Source: Hyphomicrobiales bacterium
GTDB taxonomy: Bacteria; Pseudomonadota; Alphaproteobacteria; Rhizobiales; Beijerinckiaceae
Assembly: GCA_028290125.1 (NCBI GenBank)
Contig: JAQGKM010000277.1
Coordinates: 1-11,604, forward strand
Direction: 5' to 3'
Length of the DNA stretch: 11,604 bases
A program made the translations under genes and the position numbers. Shown piece after piece: positions 1 to 6,774 of the stretch. Each line of letters begins with the position of its first letter. The first letter of the stretch is position 1. Under the pieces are notes generated by a model, which worked only from the letters and a program-made list of their open reading frames with translations, had not been told where the DNA came from and did not search any database.

Positions 1-322
1 TCCAGAGTTCGTTGATCTTGGCGCGATCACGCACGATGCGCGCCTTGCCGTTGATCGAGATGTAGTGCTGGCGGCCGGGATGCGCGTAGGTCAGCAGCAC
101 ATCGGGGTTCGCCTCGATCTCGTCGACTTTCAGCGACTGTTCGCGGCTCATGAACCACAGCACGCCGTCAAAGTCCTTCTGCACGGAGGCCATCGGCCGC
201 GCGTGCATGTGGCCGTCCGGGCCGGTGGTGGCCAGCATGGCCATTTTGATGTCCTTGACCAGTTCGAAAACCTTGGCCTTGTCGTCCTGGCTGGTCGACA
301 TGTCGGGCGTGCTCTGGGCCAT
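1..322 (-). CDS. Pyridoxamine 5'-phosphate oxidase-like general stress protein (partial, N-terminal part)
   Basis: The reading frame starts at an ATG at 322 and runs off the left edge, giving the first 107 residues. The translation begins MAQSTPDMSTSQDD and contains VFELVKDIKMAMLATTG, HMHARPMASVQ, DGVLWFMS and NPDVLLTYAHPGRQ. This is the N-terminal half of the split-barrel flavin-binding fold of pyridoxamine 5'-phosphate oxidase-like proteins, in the general stress protein 26 group. Known members bind flavin or similar cofactors; their substrates are mostly unknown, and most are not true vitamin B6 enzymes. Another in-frame ATG lies seven codons downstream, so the exact start is uncertain. 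The gene is divergent from leuD, with a 160 nt spacer. The family call is confident; the function is not. Confidence 0.85.
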   Translation of the reverse strand, partial: MAQSTPDMSTSQDDKAKVFELVKDIKMAMLATTGPDGHMHARPMASVQKDFDGVLWFMSREQSLKVDEIEANPDVLLTYAHPGRQHYISINGKARIVRDRAKINELW

Positions 323-403
323 GCGGCGGCTCCTGTCAGCGAGGGGGCTTGCGGCGGGGAACGGAGCCCGAGGCGCTTGGTTCCCATCCCGCACGGCGCG
401 CAC

Positions 404-432
404 TTGACCGGGCGGACGCAAAGCCGCATTGA
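404..432 (+). promoter_or_regulatory. Candidate leuD promoter
   Basis: In the divergent spacer, TTGACC (404-409) matches five of six bases of the sigma-70 -35 box. It is followed after 17 nt by CATTGA (427-432), a poor -10 box. A start near 439 would give a 5' leader of about 45 nt. That leader holds a small hairpin, GCCGCC (443-448), loop GTCAT, GGCGGC (454-459). No leucine-rich leader peptide or T-box is visible, so attenuation is not supported. Confidence 0.25.
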
Positions 433-482
433 AAGCCCGATCGCCGCCGTCATGGCGGCCCACGAACGACGGACCAACCGCG

Positions 483-1082
483 ATGGACAAGTTCACGACC
501 CTGACAGGCGTCGCCGCGCCGCTGCCGATCACCAACATCGACACGGACATGATCATCCCGAAGCAGTACCTGAAGACGATCGCCCGCACCGGTCTCGGCA
601 AGGGCCTGTTTTCCGAGATGCGCTTCAACGAGGACGGTTCGGAAAACCCCGATTTCGTGCTGAACAAGCCCGCTTATCGCAAGTCGCAGATCCTCGTGGC
701 GGAAGACAATTTCGGCTGCGGCTCGTCGCGCGAACATGCCCCGTGGGCGCTGCTCGACTACGGCATCAAATGCGTGATCTCGACGAGCTTCGCGGACATT
801 TTTTACAACAACTGCTTCCAGAACGGCATCCTGCCCGCCAAGGTGTCGGCGGAAGATCTCAAGAAGCTGATGGACGACGCCTCGCGCGGCTCCAACGCCA
901 CGCTCAGCATCGACCTCGCGGCGCAGGAAATCCGCGGTCCTGACGGCGGCGTGGTCAAGTTCGAGATCGACGAGTTTCACAAGCATTGCCTGCTGAACGG
1001 CCTCGACGCGATCGGCCTGACCATGGTCAAGGAACCGAAGATCAAGGCGTTCGAGGAAAAGCTCGCGGCCCGCGCCTTCTAG
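483..1082 (+). CDS. leuD: 3-isopropylmalate dehydratase small subunit
   Basis: This is the 199-residue small subunit of isopropylmalate isomerase; E. coli LeuD has about 201 residues. With LeuC it converts 2-isopropylmalate to 3-isopropylmalate in cytoplasmic leucine biosynthesis. The aconitase swivel domain is clear: NIDTDMIIPKQYL at 18-30, the hallmark DNFGCGSSREHAPWAL at 75-90, and FADIFYNNCFQNGILP at 103-118. The ATG at 483 is chosen because MDKFTTLTGVAAPLPITNIDTD is the usual family N-terminus; the reading frame stays open 18 codons further upstream, but that part does not look like the family. No clear Shine-Dalgarno sequence is present. LeuC and LeuB are not in this window, so leuD is apparently separated from its partner genes or the operon is split. 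Confidence 0.97.
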   Translation: MDKFTTLTGVAAPLPITNIDTDMIIPKQYLKTIARTGLGKGLFSEMRFNEDGSENPDFVLNKPAYRKSQILVAEDNFGCGSSREHAPWALLDYGIKCVISTSFADIFYNNCFQNGILPAKVSAEDLKKLMDDASRGSNATLSIDLAAQEIRGPDGGVVKFEIDEFHKHCLLNGLDAIGLTMVKEPKIKAFEEKLAARAF

Positions 1083-1100
1083 ACTCCCAAAACCGTGATG

Positions 1101-1126
1101 CGCCCGCGATTTAAGTTTCGCGGGCG
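1101..1126. repeat. Perfect hairpin between leuD and the transglycosylase gene
   Basis: CGCCCGCGA (1101-1109) pairs perfectly with TCGCGGGCG (1118-1126) around an 8 nt AT-rich loop, starting 18 nt after the leuD stop. No run of T follows on either strand, so it is not a standard intrinsic terminator. It may protect the leuD 3' end or partly separate the two genes. Confidence 0.55.
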
Positions 1127-1145
1127 GCTCGGGTAGGCTCTGCCG

Positions 1146-2330
1146 ATGAGCCGAATCACACAACTCACCCTTCCTGTTCTGCTCGCGCTTGCGGCCGCCA
1201 CGCCGGCTGCGGCGCAGTTTTCGTCCTGCGTCGCCGGGCTGCGGGCGGATGCCGAGGAAAAGGGCGTTCCGGGCCAGGTCTTCGACGCGGTGATGCGCGG
1301 CGTCACGCCCGATCCCAAGATCATCGAACTTTCCGAAGCCCAGCCGGAATTCGTCACGCCGATCTGGGATTACCTAGCCTCGCTCGTCGACGCCGAGAAG
1401 GTCGCGGACGGCCGCAAGCTGCTCAAGACCTACGAGCGTGTGCTGCACGCGGCGGAAGCGAAATATGGCGTCGACCGCCACGCCATTCTGGCCGTGTGGG
1501 GCGTCGAAAGCGATTTCGGCCGGCTCTCCGGCAAATGGTCGCTGCCGCAGTCCCTGTCGACGCTCGCCTGCACGGCGCCGCGCCGGCGCGACTACTTCCG
1601 CGGCGAGTTCATGGCTGCCCTGAAGATCGTCGCGCGTGGCGATCTCGCGCCCGAGAAGTTGCGTGGCTCCTGGGCCGGGGCCTTCGGGCATACGCAGTTC
1701 ATGCCCTCGACCTATCTGCGCCTCGCGGTCGACGGCGATGGGGACGGGCGCCGCGATCTGGTCGAGTCCATTCCCGACGCCTTGTTCTCGACGGCGAACT
1801 TCCTGCGCAATTCGGGCTGGCAGAGCGGCGCGCCCTGGGGCTACGAGGTGCGCCTGCCGGCCAACTACAACGGCCCGTCCGGGCGCACGAGCCGCCACCC
1901 GCTGGCGCGCTGGTCGAAGCTCGGGATCAAGCGCATCGACGGCGGCGCGCTGCATGGCGCCGGGCCGGCCGGGCTTGTGATTCCGGCAGGCGCGGAAGGC
2001 CCGGCCTTCCTGGTGTTCAAGAACTACGATGCGGCCTTTTCGTACAATGGCGCGACGTCCTACGCGCTCGCGATTTCGCTGCTGTCGGACCGTCTCAAGG
2101 GACGTGGCGGCGTGCAGACGCCCTGGCCGACCGATGACGGCGGCCTGTCGCGGGCCGAGAAGCGCGAAGTCCAGCGGCTCCTGCTCAAGCGCGGATATGA
2201 CGTCGGCGAGCCCGACGGGGCGATCGGGGCGAAGACGCGCGCGGCGATCTCCGACATCCAGCGCCGCATCGGCATGACAGAAGACGGTCGGCCCGGGCAG
2301 CGTGTGCTCAGCGCGCTGCGCGGCGGTTGA
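1146..2330 (+). CDS. Secreted lytic murein transglycosylase, MltB family, with C-terminal peptidoglycan-binding domain
   Basis: The 394-residue protein cleaves peptidoglycan glycan strands non-hydrolytically in the periplasm. Residues 1-23 form a signal peptide ending TPAAA, with probable cleavage before QFSSC. The catalytic SLT_2/MltB-type domain spans about 24-318. AVWGVESDFGRLSG (116-129) carries the predicted catalytic Glu121, WAGAFGHTQFMPSTY lies at 176-190, an acidic DGDGDGRRDL stretch at 196-205 and NYDAAFSYNGATSYALAI at 293-310. A PG_binding_1 repeat follows at about 334-392. No lipobox is seen, so it is probably soluble, unlike E. coli MltB. The start gives an intact signal peptide but has no strong Shine-Dalgarno sequence. 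It lies 63 nt after leuD on the same strand, with a hairpin in between. Confidence 0.95.
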   Translation: MSRITQLTLPVLLALAAATPAAAQFSSCVAGLRADAEEKGVPGQVFDAVMRGVTPDPKIIELSEAQPEFVTPIWDYLASLVDAEKVADGRKLLKTYERVLHAAEAKYGVDRHAILAVWGVESDFGRLSGKWSLPQSLSTLACTAPRRRDYFRGEFMAALKIVARGDLAPEKLRGSWAGAFGHTQFMPSTYLRLAVDGDGDGRRDLVESIPDALFSTANFLRNSGWQSGAPWGYEVRLPANYNGPSGRTSRHPLARWSKLGIKRIDGGALHGAGPAGLVIPAGAEGPAFLVFKNYDAAFSYNGATSYALAISLLSDRLKGRGGVQTPWPTDDGGLSRAEKREVQRLLLKRGYDVGEPDGAIGAKTRAAISDIQRRIGMTEDGRPGQRVLSALRGG

Positions 2331-2414
2331 GCCAAGTTTCACCCTGATGTGACTCGCGCTGGCTGCGGCTTGTCCTGTACGTTGAGCGCATCATCCAGAA
2401 AAGGCGGGACAGCG

Positions 2415-3164
2415 ATGCCGACAGGCGCGACAGCATGGAAGGGTCTTGCGGCTCTGGCCGCGATGATCCTGGCCACGCCCGCCACGGCGGTCGAGCGGCC
2501 CGCCGTCGTCGAATTGTTCACCAGCCAGGGCTGCTCGTCCTGTCCGCCCGCCGACGCCCTGATCCGCGACATCGCGCGCGACCGGCGTGACGTGCTCGCG
2601 CTCTCCTTCCCGGTCGACATCTGGGACTACATCGGCTGGAAAGACACGCTGGCGCGGCCGGAGTTCACCGCGCGGCAGAAGCATTATGCGCAGAGCCGCG
2701 GCGATCATCAGGTCTATACGCCGCAGATCGTCGTCGACGGCGCGGTGCATGGCGTCGGCTCCGACAAGCAGCAGCTCGCCGGCCTCGTCGAGAGCACGGC
2801 GGGCGCGCGCCACAAGCTCGGCGCGACGATGAAGATCAGCGAGATGGACGGCATGGTGGTGGTCGATCTCGGCGCCTCGGGCAGCGACATCGGTCACGGC
2901 GCCGGCGTCTGGCTGCTGCGGGTCGCGCGCAGCAAGTCGGTCTCGATCGGTCGCGGCGAGAACAGCGGCCGCCAGCTCACTTACGCCAATGTCGTGCGCT
3001 CGATGGTGCGCATGGGCCAATGGATGGGCGGCCCCTCGCGGTTCGAAATCCCGCTGCCGGAAGCGCGCGCCGACGATGCCGACGGCTATGTCGTGATCGT
3101 GCAGAAATCCTGGGGCGACGTGCTCGGCCCCATCCTCGCCGCGGGAAAAAGCGACGGCCTCTGA
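2415..3164 (+). CDS. Secreted DUF1223 family protein with CxxC motif
   Basis: The 249-residue protein belongs to the DUF1223 family (thioredoxin-like fold), common in Alphaproteobacteria and functionally uncharacterised. An N-terminal signal sequence (about 1-26, MPTGATAWKGLAALAAMIL then ATPATA) is followed by VVELFTSQGCSSCPPAD at about 31-47, with Cys40 and Cys43 as a possible redox or metal-binding pair. Further hallmarks are PVDIWDYIGWKDTLA and YTPQIVVDG. The start at 2415 gives a well-formed signal peptide and has AAGGCGGG upstream. An in-frame start at 2349 would put a cysteine-containing, non-signal-like extension in front, so I rejected it. The stop codon directly abuts the stop codon of the opposing TPM gene. 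A periplasmic thiol role is inference only. Confidence 0.9.
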   Translation: MPTGATAWKGLAALAAMILATPATAVERPAVVELFTSQGCSSCPPADALIRDIARDRRDVLALSFPVDIWDYIGWKDTLARPEFTARQKHYAQSRGDHQVYTPQIVVDGAVHGVGSDKQQLAGLVESTAGARHKLGATMKISEMDGMVVVDLGASGSDIGHGAGVWLLRVARSKSVSIGRGENSGRQLTYANVVRSMVRMGQWMGGPSRFEIPLPEARADDADGYVVIVQKSWGDVLGPILAAGKSDGL

Positions 3165-3773
3165 TCAGACGAGATAGATGCGGTCGGGCAGGTGGTTCGT
3201 CGCCTCGTCGGGCGGATAGTGCTGCGCCAGCACGTCGGCGCACAGCTCGATGGCGTTCACGAAGCCCTGCGCGACACGGTCTTCCGCAATTTCGCTGACG
3301 AGCGCATCGACGCCCTTGCGCCAGGCGGTCTGGTCGACCTTCGCGTCGATGCCCTCATCCGCAACGATGCGCGCGTAATGCTCGGCGAGCGAGACATAGA
3401 TCAGGATGCCGTTGCGCTCAGTCGTGCGGCTCAGGCCGCGCGTGTGGAACTGCTCGATCGCCGCCCGATGCGCACGCGCCCGCTGCACGGCGCGCGGCAC
3501 CAGCAGCATGCGGATGTGGTCGATCGAAAACACCAGCAGCAGCACCGCAAAGATTGCGCATTGGACGAGGAAGATGCGCTGCGCCGACAGGTTCGTCAGC
3601 GCCATCATGGGCCACGGCGCGGCGAGCGCGAAGAGCGCGCTCCAGAGCGCCGGCACGTGCCCGTATTCGCCGGAGCTGCGCGCCAGCACGCAGACGATCT
3701 CGCCGCTGGTGCGCGCTTCGGCAGCGCGGATCGCCGCCGCGATGCGGGCGTGGTCTTCGGGCGTGAACTGCAT
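3165..3773 (-). CDS. TPM-domain membrane protein (second TPM gene of the cluster)
   Basis: The 202-residue protein has the TPM (TLP18.3/Psb32/MOLO-1) fold apparently split by a membrane hairpin. Residues 4-36 (TPEDHARIAAAIRAAEARTSGEIVCVLARSSG) give the first part. Two hydrophobic segments follow at about 43-62 and 67-85. The second half (NGILIYVSLAEHYARIVADEGI, 121-142) carries the core strand. The ATG at 3773 is preferred over one at 3779, because GGGAGG at 3785-3780 lies 6 nt before the former and directly abuts the latter. The start overlaps the upstream tpm stop as TGATG, implying translational coupling. TPM domains are linked to membrane-protein quality control or weak phosphatase activity in some organisms; the role here is unknown. 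Confidence 0.88.
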   Translation of the reverse strand: MQFTPEDHARIAAAIRAAEARTSGEIVCVLARSSGEYGHVPALWSALFALAAPWPMMALTNLSAQRIFLVQCAIFAVLLLVFSIDHIRMLLVPRAVQRARAHRAAIEQFHTRGLSRTTERNGILIYVSLAEHYARIVADEGIDAKVDQTAWRKGVDALVSEIAEDRVAQGFVNAIELCADVLAQHYPPDEATNHLPDRIYLV

Positions 3774-4573
3774 CACCATCCTCCCGAGGCGCCGCCGCCG
3801 CCGGACGACCCGCCGCCGCCCGAAAACCCGCCGCCACCCGACCAACCGCCGCCACCGCCGCCCCATCCGGAGCCCGAACCCCAGGAGCCCGGGCCCGGCA
3901 GGAAGATCGGCCCGGCGCCGCGCCCGCCGCGCAACCGGCTGTTCTGTCCACGCGCGTTGCGGATCATCGTCCAGATCACGAAGGCGAACAGCAACAGCAC
4001 CAGAAACGGCATGATCTGGTCCAGCAGGGCAGGCTCCTCGGGCCGAAGGCTCGGGCGTTTCTGCCATTCCGCTGCGTCGGTGGTCAGCACCGTGATGATG
4101 TCGTCGACCCCGCGCGTGATCCCGCCCGGAAAGTCGTTCGCCTTGAAGCGCGGCGCCATGGCGTTGGCGATGATGATCTTCGACAGCGCATCGGTCAGCG
4201 TGCCTTCGAGCCCGTAGCCGACCTCGATGCGCACGCGCTTCTCGTTCGGGGCGACCAGCAGCAGCACGCCGTTGTTCGCCTTCGCCTCGCCAAGTTTCCA
4301 CGCGCGGAACAGGCCATTGGCGAAAGGCTCGATTTCATAGCCCTGCAGCGAGGGCAGGGTGGCGACGACGAGCTGGATGCCGGACTTGTCCTCGAGCTCC
4401 TTCAGCTTCGTCTCGAGCCCGCTGCGCGCATCGCCCGGCAGGATGCCGGCGCCGTCGACTACGCGGCCCGTCAGCGCCGGAAACGTCGGCGCCGCGACGG
4501 CCAGCGCGCCCGCCCAAAGCAGGGCGAGCGCGACGACGAGACCAAGCAGCGGAACGTGGCGCGAAAGGCGCAT
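3773..4573 (-). CDS. TPM-domain protein with signal peptide, membrane segment and glycine-rich tail (YgcG-like)
   Basis: The 266-residue protein begins with a signal peptide or anchor at 1-28 (MRLSRHVPLLGLVVALALL onward, ending AVAAPTFP). The TPM domain spans about 33-165. It has LTGRVVDGAGIL at 34-45, SGIQLVVATLPSLQG at 64-78, NNGVLLLVAPNEKRVRIEVGYGLEG at 100-124 and the conserved acidic DDI near 157-159. A transmembrane segment lies at about 187-205. The rest is a basic stretch followed by a Gly/Ser/Trp tail (229-266) ending GGGGASGGW, a common C-terminus in this family. The domain is therefore probably periplasmic with a cytoplasmic tail. Its start is 8 nt after the lemA stop and its own stop overlaps the next gene. 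TPM proteins are frequent neighbours of LemA; the biochemical role is not established. Confidence 0.93.
   Translation of the reverse strand: MRLSRHVPLLGLVVALALLWAGALAVAAPTFPALTGRVVDGAGILPGDARSGLETKLKELEDKSGIQLVVATLPSLQGYEIEPFANGLFRAWKLGEAKANNGVLLLVAPNEKRVRIEVGYGLEGTLTDALSKIIIANAMAPRFKANDFPGGITRGVDDIITVLTTDAAEWQKRPSLRPEEPALLDQIMPFLVLLLFAFVIWTMIRNARGQNSRLRGGRGAGPIFLPGPGSWGSGSGWGGGGGGWSGGGGFSGGGGSSGGGGASGGW
3779..3785 (-). promoter_or_regulatory. Ribosome binding site deciding the start of the second TPM gene
   Basis: On the minus strand GGGAGGA lies inside the last codons of the upstream TPM gene. It is correctly spaced for the ATG at 3773 and too close to the ATG at 3779. With the TGATG stop-start overlap it suggests coupled translation. 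Confidence 0.6.
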
Positions 4574-4581
4574 GGACGAGG

Positions 4582-5196
4582 TCAGAACTTCACGGCGGGC
4601 GGCGTCTGCGAGCCTTCCGTCGCCGTGAAGGTCGCCATCGGCTGGCTGGAGCGGAAGGCGGTCATCGCCCACAGCATGGTCGGGAAGGTGCGCAGCGAGG
4701 TGTTGTACTCGCGCACGGCTTCGATGTAGTCGCGGCGCGACACGGCGATGCGGTTTTCGGTGCCCTCCAGCTGCGATTGCAGCGCGAGGAAGTTCTGGTT
4801 CGACTTCAGGTCCGGGTAGTTTTCGCTGACCGCCAGCAGGCGCCCGAGCGCACCCGACAGCTGGTTCTGCGCATCCTGGAACTGCTTCAGCTTTTCCGGA
4901 TCGGTGAGCTGCGAGGCGTCGATGCGGACCTGCGTAGCCTTGGCGCGCGCTTCGACCACGGCCGTCAGCACGTCCTTCTCCTGCTTGGCATAGCCCTGCA
5001 CTGTGGAGACGAGATTGGGGATCAGGTCGGCGCGGCGCTGGTACTGGTTCTGCACCTCGGACCATTGCGCCTTGGCGCGCTCCTCGAGCGTCGGAATGGT
5101 GTTGTAGCCGCAACCGGCGGTGACGAGTCCGATGAGGACCACGGCGGCCAGCGCCCGCACGCGGGCCGGCAGGGTGGCGACGGCGTTGAGGGACAT
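4582..5196 (-). CDS. lemA: LemA family protein
   Basis: The 204-residue LemA family protein has an N-terminal hydrophobic segment (about 14-28) ending TAGC at Cys29. This resembles a lipobox, although the -3 position is Thr rather than Leu, so it is either a lipoprotein or a single-pass anchored protein. The helical LemA domain follows: GYNTIPTLEERAKAQWSEV (30-48), NQYQRRADLIPNLVSTVQGYA (about 49-69), coiled-coil-like helices, then YNTSLRTFPTMLW. The start is supported by AAGGAG on the minus strand, 7 nt upstream. It lies 23 nt after the sigma-factor stop and 8 nt before the first TPM gene, so it is probably co-transcribed with both. LemA proteins are widespread, envelope-associated and of unclear function. 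Confidence 0.95.
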   Translation of the reverse strand: MSLNAVATLPARVRALAAVVLIGLVTAGCGYNTIPTLEERAKAQWSEVQNQYQRRADLIPNLVSTVQGYAKQEKDVLTAVVEARAKATQVRIDASQLTDPEKLKQFQDAQNQLSGALGRLLAVSENYPDLKSNQNFLALQSQLEGTENRIAVSRRDYIEAVREYNTSLRTFPTMLWAMTAFRSSQPMATFTATEGSQTPPAVKF

Positions 5197-5219
5197 GCGC
5201 GTTCTCCTTGCGTGGTGAT

Positions 5220-5795
5220 CTAGTCGGCCTCGACGACCCCGTTGGCCTCGAGCGCACGGCGGAGCCGCGTGAACGCCAACCGGATGCGAGACTTGACGGT
5301 TCCGAGCGGCAGGCCGGTCTTTTCGGCGATTTCCGAATGCGACAGGCTTTCGAAGAAAGCCATTCGCACGAGCGCGAGCTGTTCGGCGGGCAGGCTCGCC
5401 ATGGCGGTGCGCAGGACGTCGTCGCGCACCTGCGCGTCGAGCATCTGGTCGGCGTTGACGCCGCTCTCGTCAGGTATGTCGAGCGCGAAACTGTCGGGAT
5501 CGACGAAGTCGACGCGGTCGCGTCGCAGGAGGTCGATCCGGCGGTTGCGGGCGATGCGATACAGCCAGGTGGCGAGCGAGGACTTTTCGGGCTCGAACAG
5601 ATGCGCCTTGCGCCACAGCGACACCATCGTGTCCTGCGTGACTTCCTCCGCCATCGCGCGGTCGCAGCCGAGGCGGATCAGGTAGGCGTTGATGCGCGGG
5701 CCAAAGTGATCGAACAGGCGTTCGAAGGCGTCCCGGTCGCGCGACGAGGCCACGGCTGCGACGAGCGCGGCATGTTCGGAGGCGAGGGGCGTCAT
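5220..5795 (-). CDS. ECF-type RNA polymerase sigma factor, RpoE-like (ECF11-like)
   Basis: This 191-residue group IV sigma factor has region 2 at about 23-93. RDAFERLFDHFGPRINAYL (21-39) is followed by AEEVTQDTMVSLWRKAHLF (49-67) and SLATWLYRIARNRRIDLLRRD (73-93). Region 4 is at about 127-183 with LPAEQLALVRMAFFESLSHSEIAEKTGLPLGTVKSRIRLAFTRLRR. From memory the wording closely resembles Rhodobacter sphaeroides RpoE, the singlet-oxygen sigma factor held by the zinc anti-sigma factor ChrR. No anti-sigma gene lies on either side: lemA follows after 23 nt and the upstream spacer only reaches the divergent ialB gene. The start at 5795 is the only in-frame ATG near the domain; a GGAAGAG lies 12 nt away, and an upstream TTG would add eight residues. 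The regulon, including possibly its own operon, is unknown. Confidence 0.93.
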   Translation of the reverse strand: MTPLASEHAALVAAVASSRDRDAFERLFDHFGPRINAYLIRLGCDRAMAEEVTQDTMVSLWRKAHLFEPEKSSLATWLYRIARNRRIDLLRRDRVDFVDPDSFALDIPDESGVNADQMLDAQVRDDVLRTAMASLPAEQLALVRMAFFESLSHSEIAEKTGLPLGTVKSRIRLAFTRLRRALEANGVVEAD

Positions 5796-6046
5796 TCGGT
5801 GTTCGATCTCTTCCAGCAATCCGGCGCTCGCGCCAGTCTTCCCATGCCGCTTTCCATGCCGCTGCCCCCCGCCTCGCCACGCTTCAGGATCGCACAGCTT
5901 CGGCTGCGCAGCTTGGGCTGGGGACGGGACCCGACAGCACAAGGATTGTTGCACAGTCCTCTGGAATTTGCGAACCCGGCGGTGGATGTTTGAAGGTGCT
6001 GCCTGGCTCCTCTCGCATCGACCGCTCGTCGGAGTATCATCTACCC
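5796..6046. other. Divergent intergenic region between the sigma-factor and ialB genes
   Basis: This spacer of 251 nt must hold the promoters of the sigma-lemA-tpm-tpm operon and of the divergent ialB gene. On the plus strand TATCAT at 6035-6040 resembles a -10 box, but no good -35 lies 16-18 nt upstream, and it would leave almost no leader. On the minus strand I could not find a convincing ECF -35/-10 pair. No small gene, RNA or terminator was recognised. Confidence 0.5.
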
Positions 6047-6670
6047 ATGATTCGGAACGCTCTCTCCTCATCGCTGCGGGTTTTCGCCCGCGCCCTCGTC
6101 GCCGCCGCTCTCGCGAGCAGCGTCTCGTCCCTCGCATTCGCGCAGCAGAGCCGCCCCGCGCAGAAGCCTGCGGCCGGCGCGCCTGCGCAACGGCAGCAGC
6201 CCGCCGCAGCCGCGTCCGCGCAGCCCGGCAAGCCGGCGCTCGTCGCCACCATCGGCGACTGGGGCGTCTACGTGACGTCCGGCGCCGGCAAGCAATGCTA
6301 TGCGCTCGCGCAGCCCAAGGATCGCCTGCCGAAGGATCTCAAGCGCGATCCCGCCTATCTGTTCATCTCCTCGCGTCCCTCCGAGAAGGTGCGCAACGAA
6401 GTGTCCATCATCATGGGCTTCGACGTGAAGGGCGCCGACAAGGGCGGGCCCGAGGCCGCCATCGGCGCCGAAAAGTTCGCGCTCGCCTCGCAGGGCGCGC
6501 ATCTTTGGGTGAAGGAAGCGGCGCGCGCCGGCGCCATCATCGACACGCTGCGCAAGGGCGGACGGCTGACCGTCAAGGCGGCGTCGCAGCGCGGCAATGT
6601 GACGACCGATTCCTACTCGCTGACGGGCATCGGCGGCGCGCTCGATCGCGTGCAGAAGGAATGTCCTTGA
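6047..6670 (+). CDS. IalB (invasion associated locus B) family periplasmic protein, paralogue 1
   Basis: The 207-residue secreted protein has a signal peptide at about 1-32 ending LAFA, with cleavage before QQS. A low-complexity Gln/Ala/Pro linker covers 33-62. The IalB domain starts at ALVATIGDWGVYVT (64-77), then KQCYALAQPKDRLP, DPAYLFISSRPSEKVRNEVS and DSYSLTGIGGALDRVQKECP at the C-terminus. Only two cysteines remain after the signal peptide, at Cys84 and Cys206, at opposite ends of the domain. The family is named for Bartonella IalB, but most alphaproteobacterial members are not tied to invasion and their function is unknown. The start at 6047 gives a clean signal peptide; a start at 5990 would add 19 non-signal residues. 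It is divergent from the sigma gene, and acs follows 170 nt downstream. Confidence 0.9.
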   Translation: MIRNALSSSLRVFARALVAAALASSVSSLAFAQQSRPAQKPAAGAPAQRQQPAAAASAQPGKPALVATIGDWGVYVTSGAGKQCYALAQPKDRLPKDLKRDPAYLFISSRPSEKVRNEVSIIMGFDVKGADKGGPEAAIGAEKFALASQGAHLWVKEAARAGAIIDTLRKGGRLTVKAASQRGNVTTDSYSLTGIGGALDRVQKECP

Positions 6671-6732
6671 TCTGGCGCAACAGCGCGCGCTTCGCGCCCT
6701 GCTCCAAACGTCTCCCGACCAAAGTGTGAGCG

Positions 6733-6759
6733 TGCAAAGGCTTGTTCGCAGCCTTTGCA
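6733..6759. promoter_or_regulatory. Perfect 9 bp inverted repeat around the candidate acs -35 box
   Basis: TGCAAAGGC (6733-6741) and GCCTTTGCA (6751-6759) are exact inverted copies separated by 9 nt. The candidate -35 box lies in the loop and the right arm fills most of the promoter spacer, so it could be a dimeric repressor or activator site. It could also be an RNA hairpin after ialB, but no T-run follows. Confidence 0.5.
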
Positions 6760-6769
6760 TCGGCATAAT
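6742..6769 (+). promoter_or_regulatory. Candidate acs promoter
   Basis: TTGTTC (6742-6747), a 16 nt spacer and CATAAT (6764-6769) form a plausible sigma-70-type promoter with a good -10 box and a weak -35 box. The predicted start is near 6776, about 65 nt before the acs ATG. The weak -35, embedded in a palindrome, suggests regulator dependence, but this is inference. Confidence 0.45.
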
Positions 6770-6774
6770 GCGGC

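Noticed and set aside
429..482. In-frame N-terminal extension of leuD by 18 residues
   Set aside because: The extension is unlike LeuD proteins, overlaps the probable promoter and leader, and the ATG at 483 gives the standard family N-terminus.
65..943. Long plus-strand open frame overlapping the stress-protein gene and leuD
   Set aside because: Its translation is low-complexity Arg/His/Ala-rich, matches no family, and covers two clear genes in other frames; it is a by-product of high GC content.
3192..4217. Plus-strand open frame with a proline-rich stretch
   Set aside because: The Pro-rich part is simply the complement of the glycine-rich TPM tail, and the TPM genes explain the region.
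5864..5892. CGATCC on the minus strand as an ECF11-like -35 box for autoregulation of the sigma operon
   Set aside because: It matches a remembered TGATCC box in five of six positions, but no -10-like sequence is found at the expected distance (GGGGC there).
6035..6049. TATCAT as a -10 box giving a leaderless ialB transcript
   Set aside because: There is no supporting -35 element at 16-18 nt, and the distance to the ATG alone is not evidence enough.
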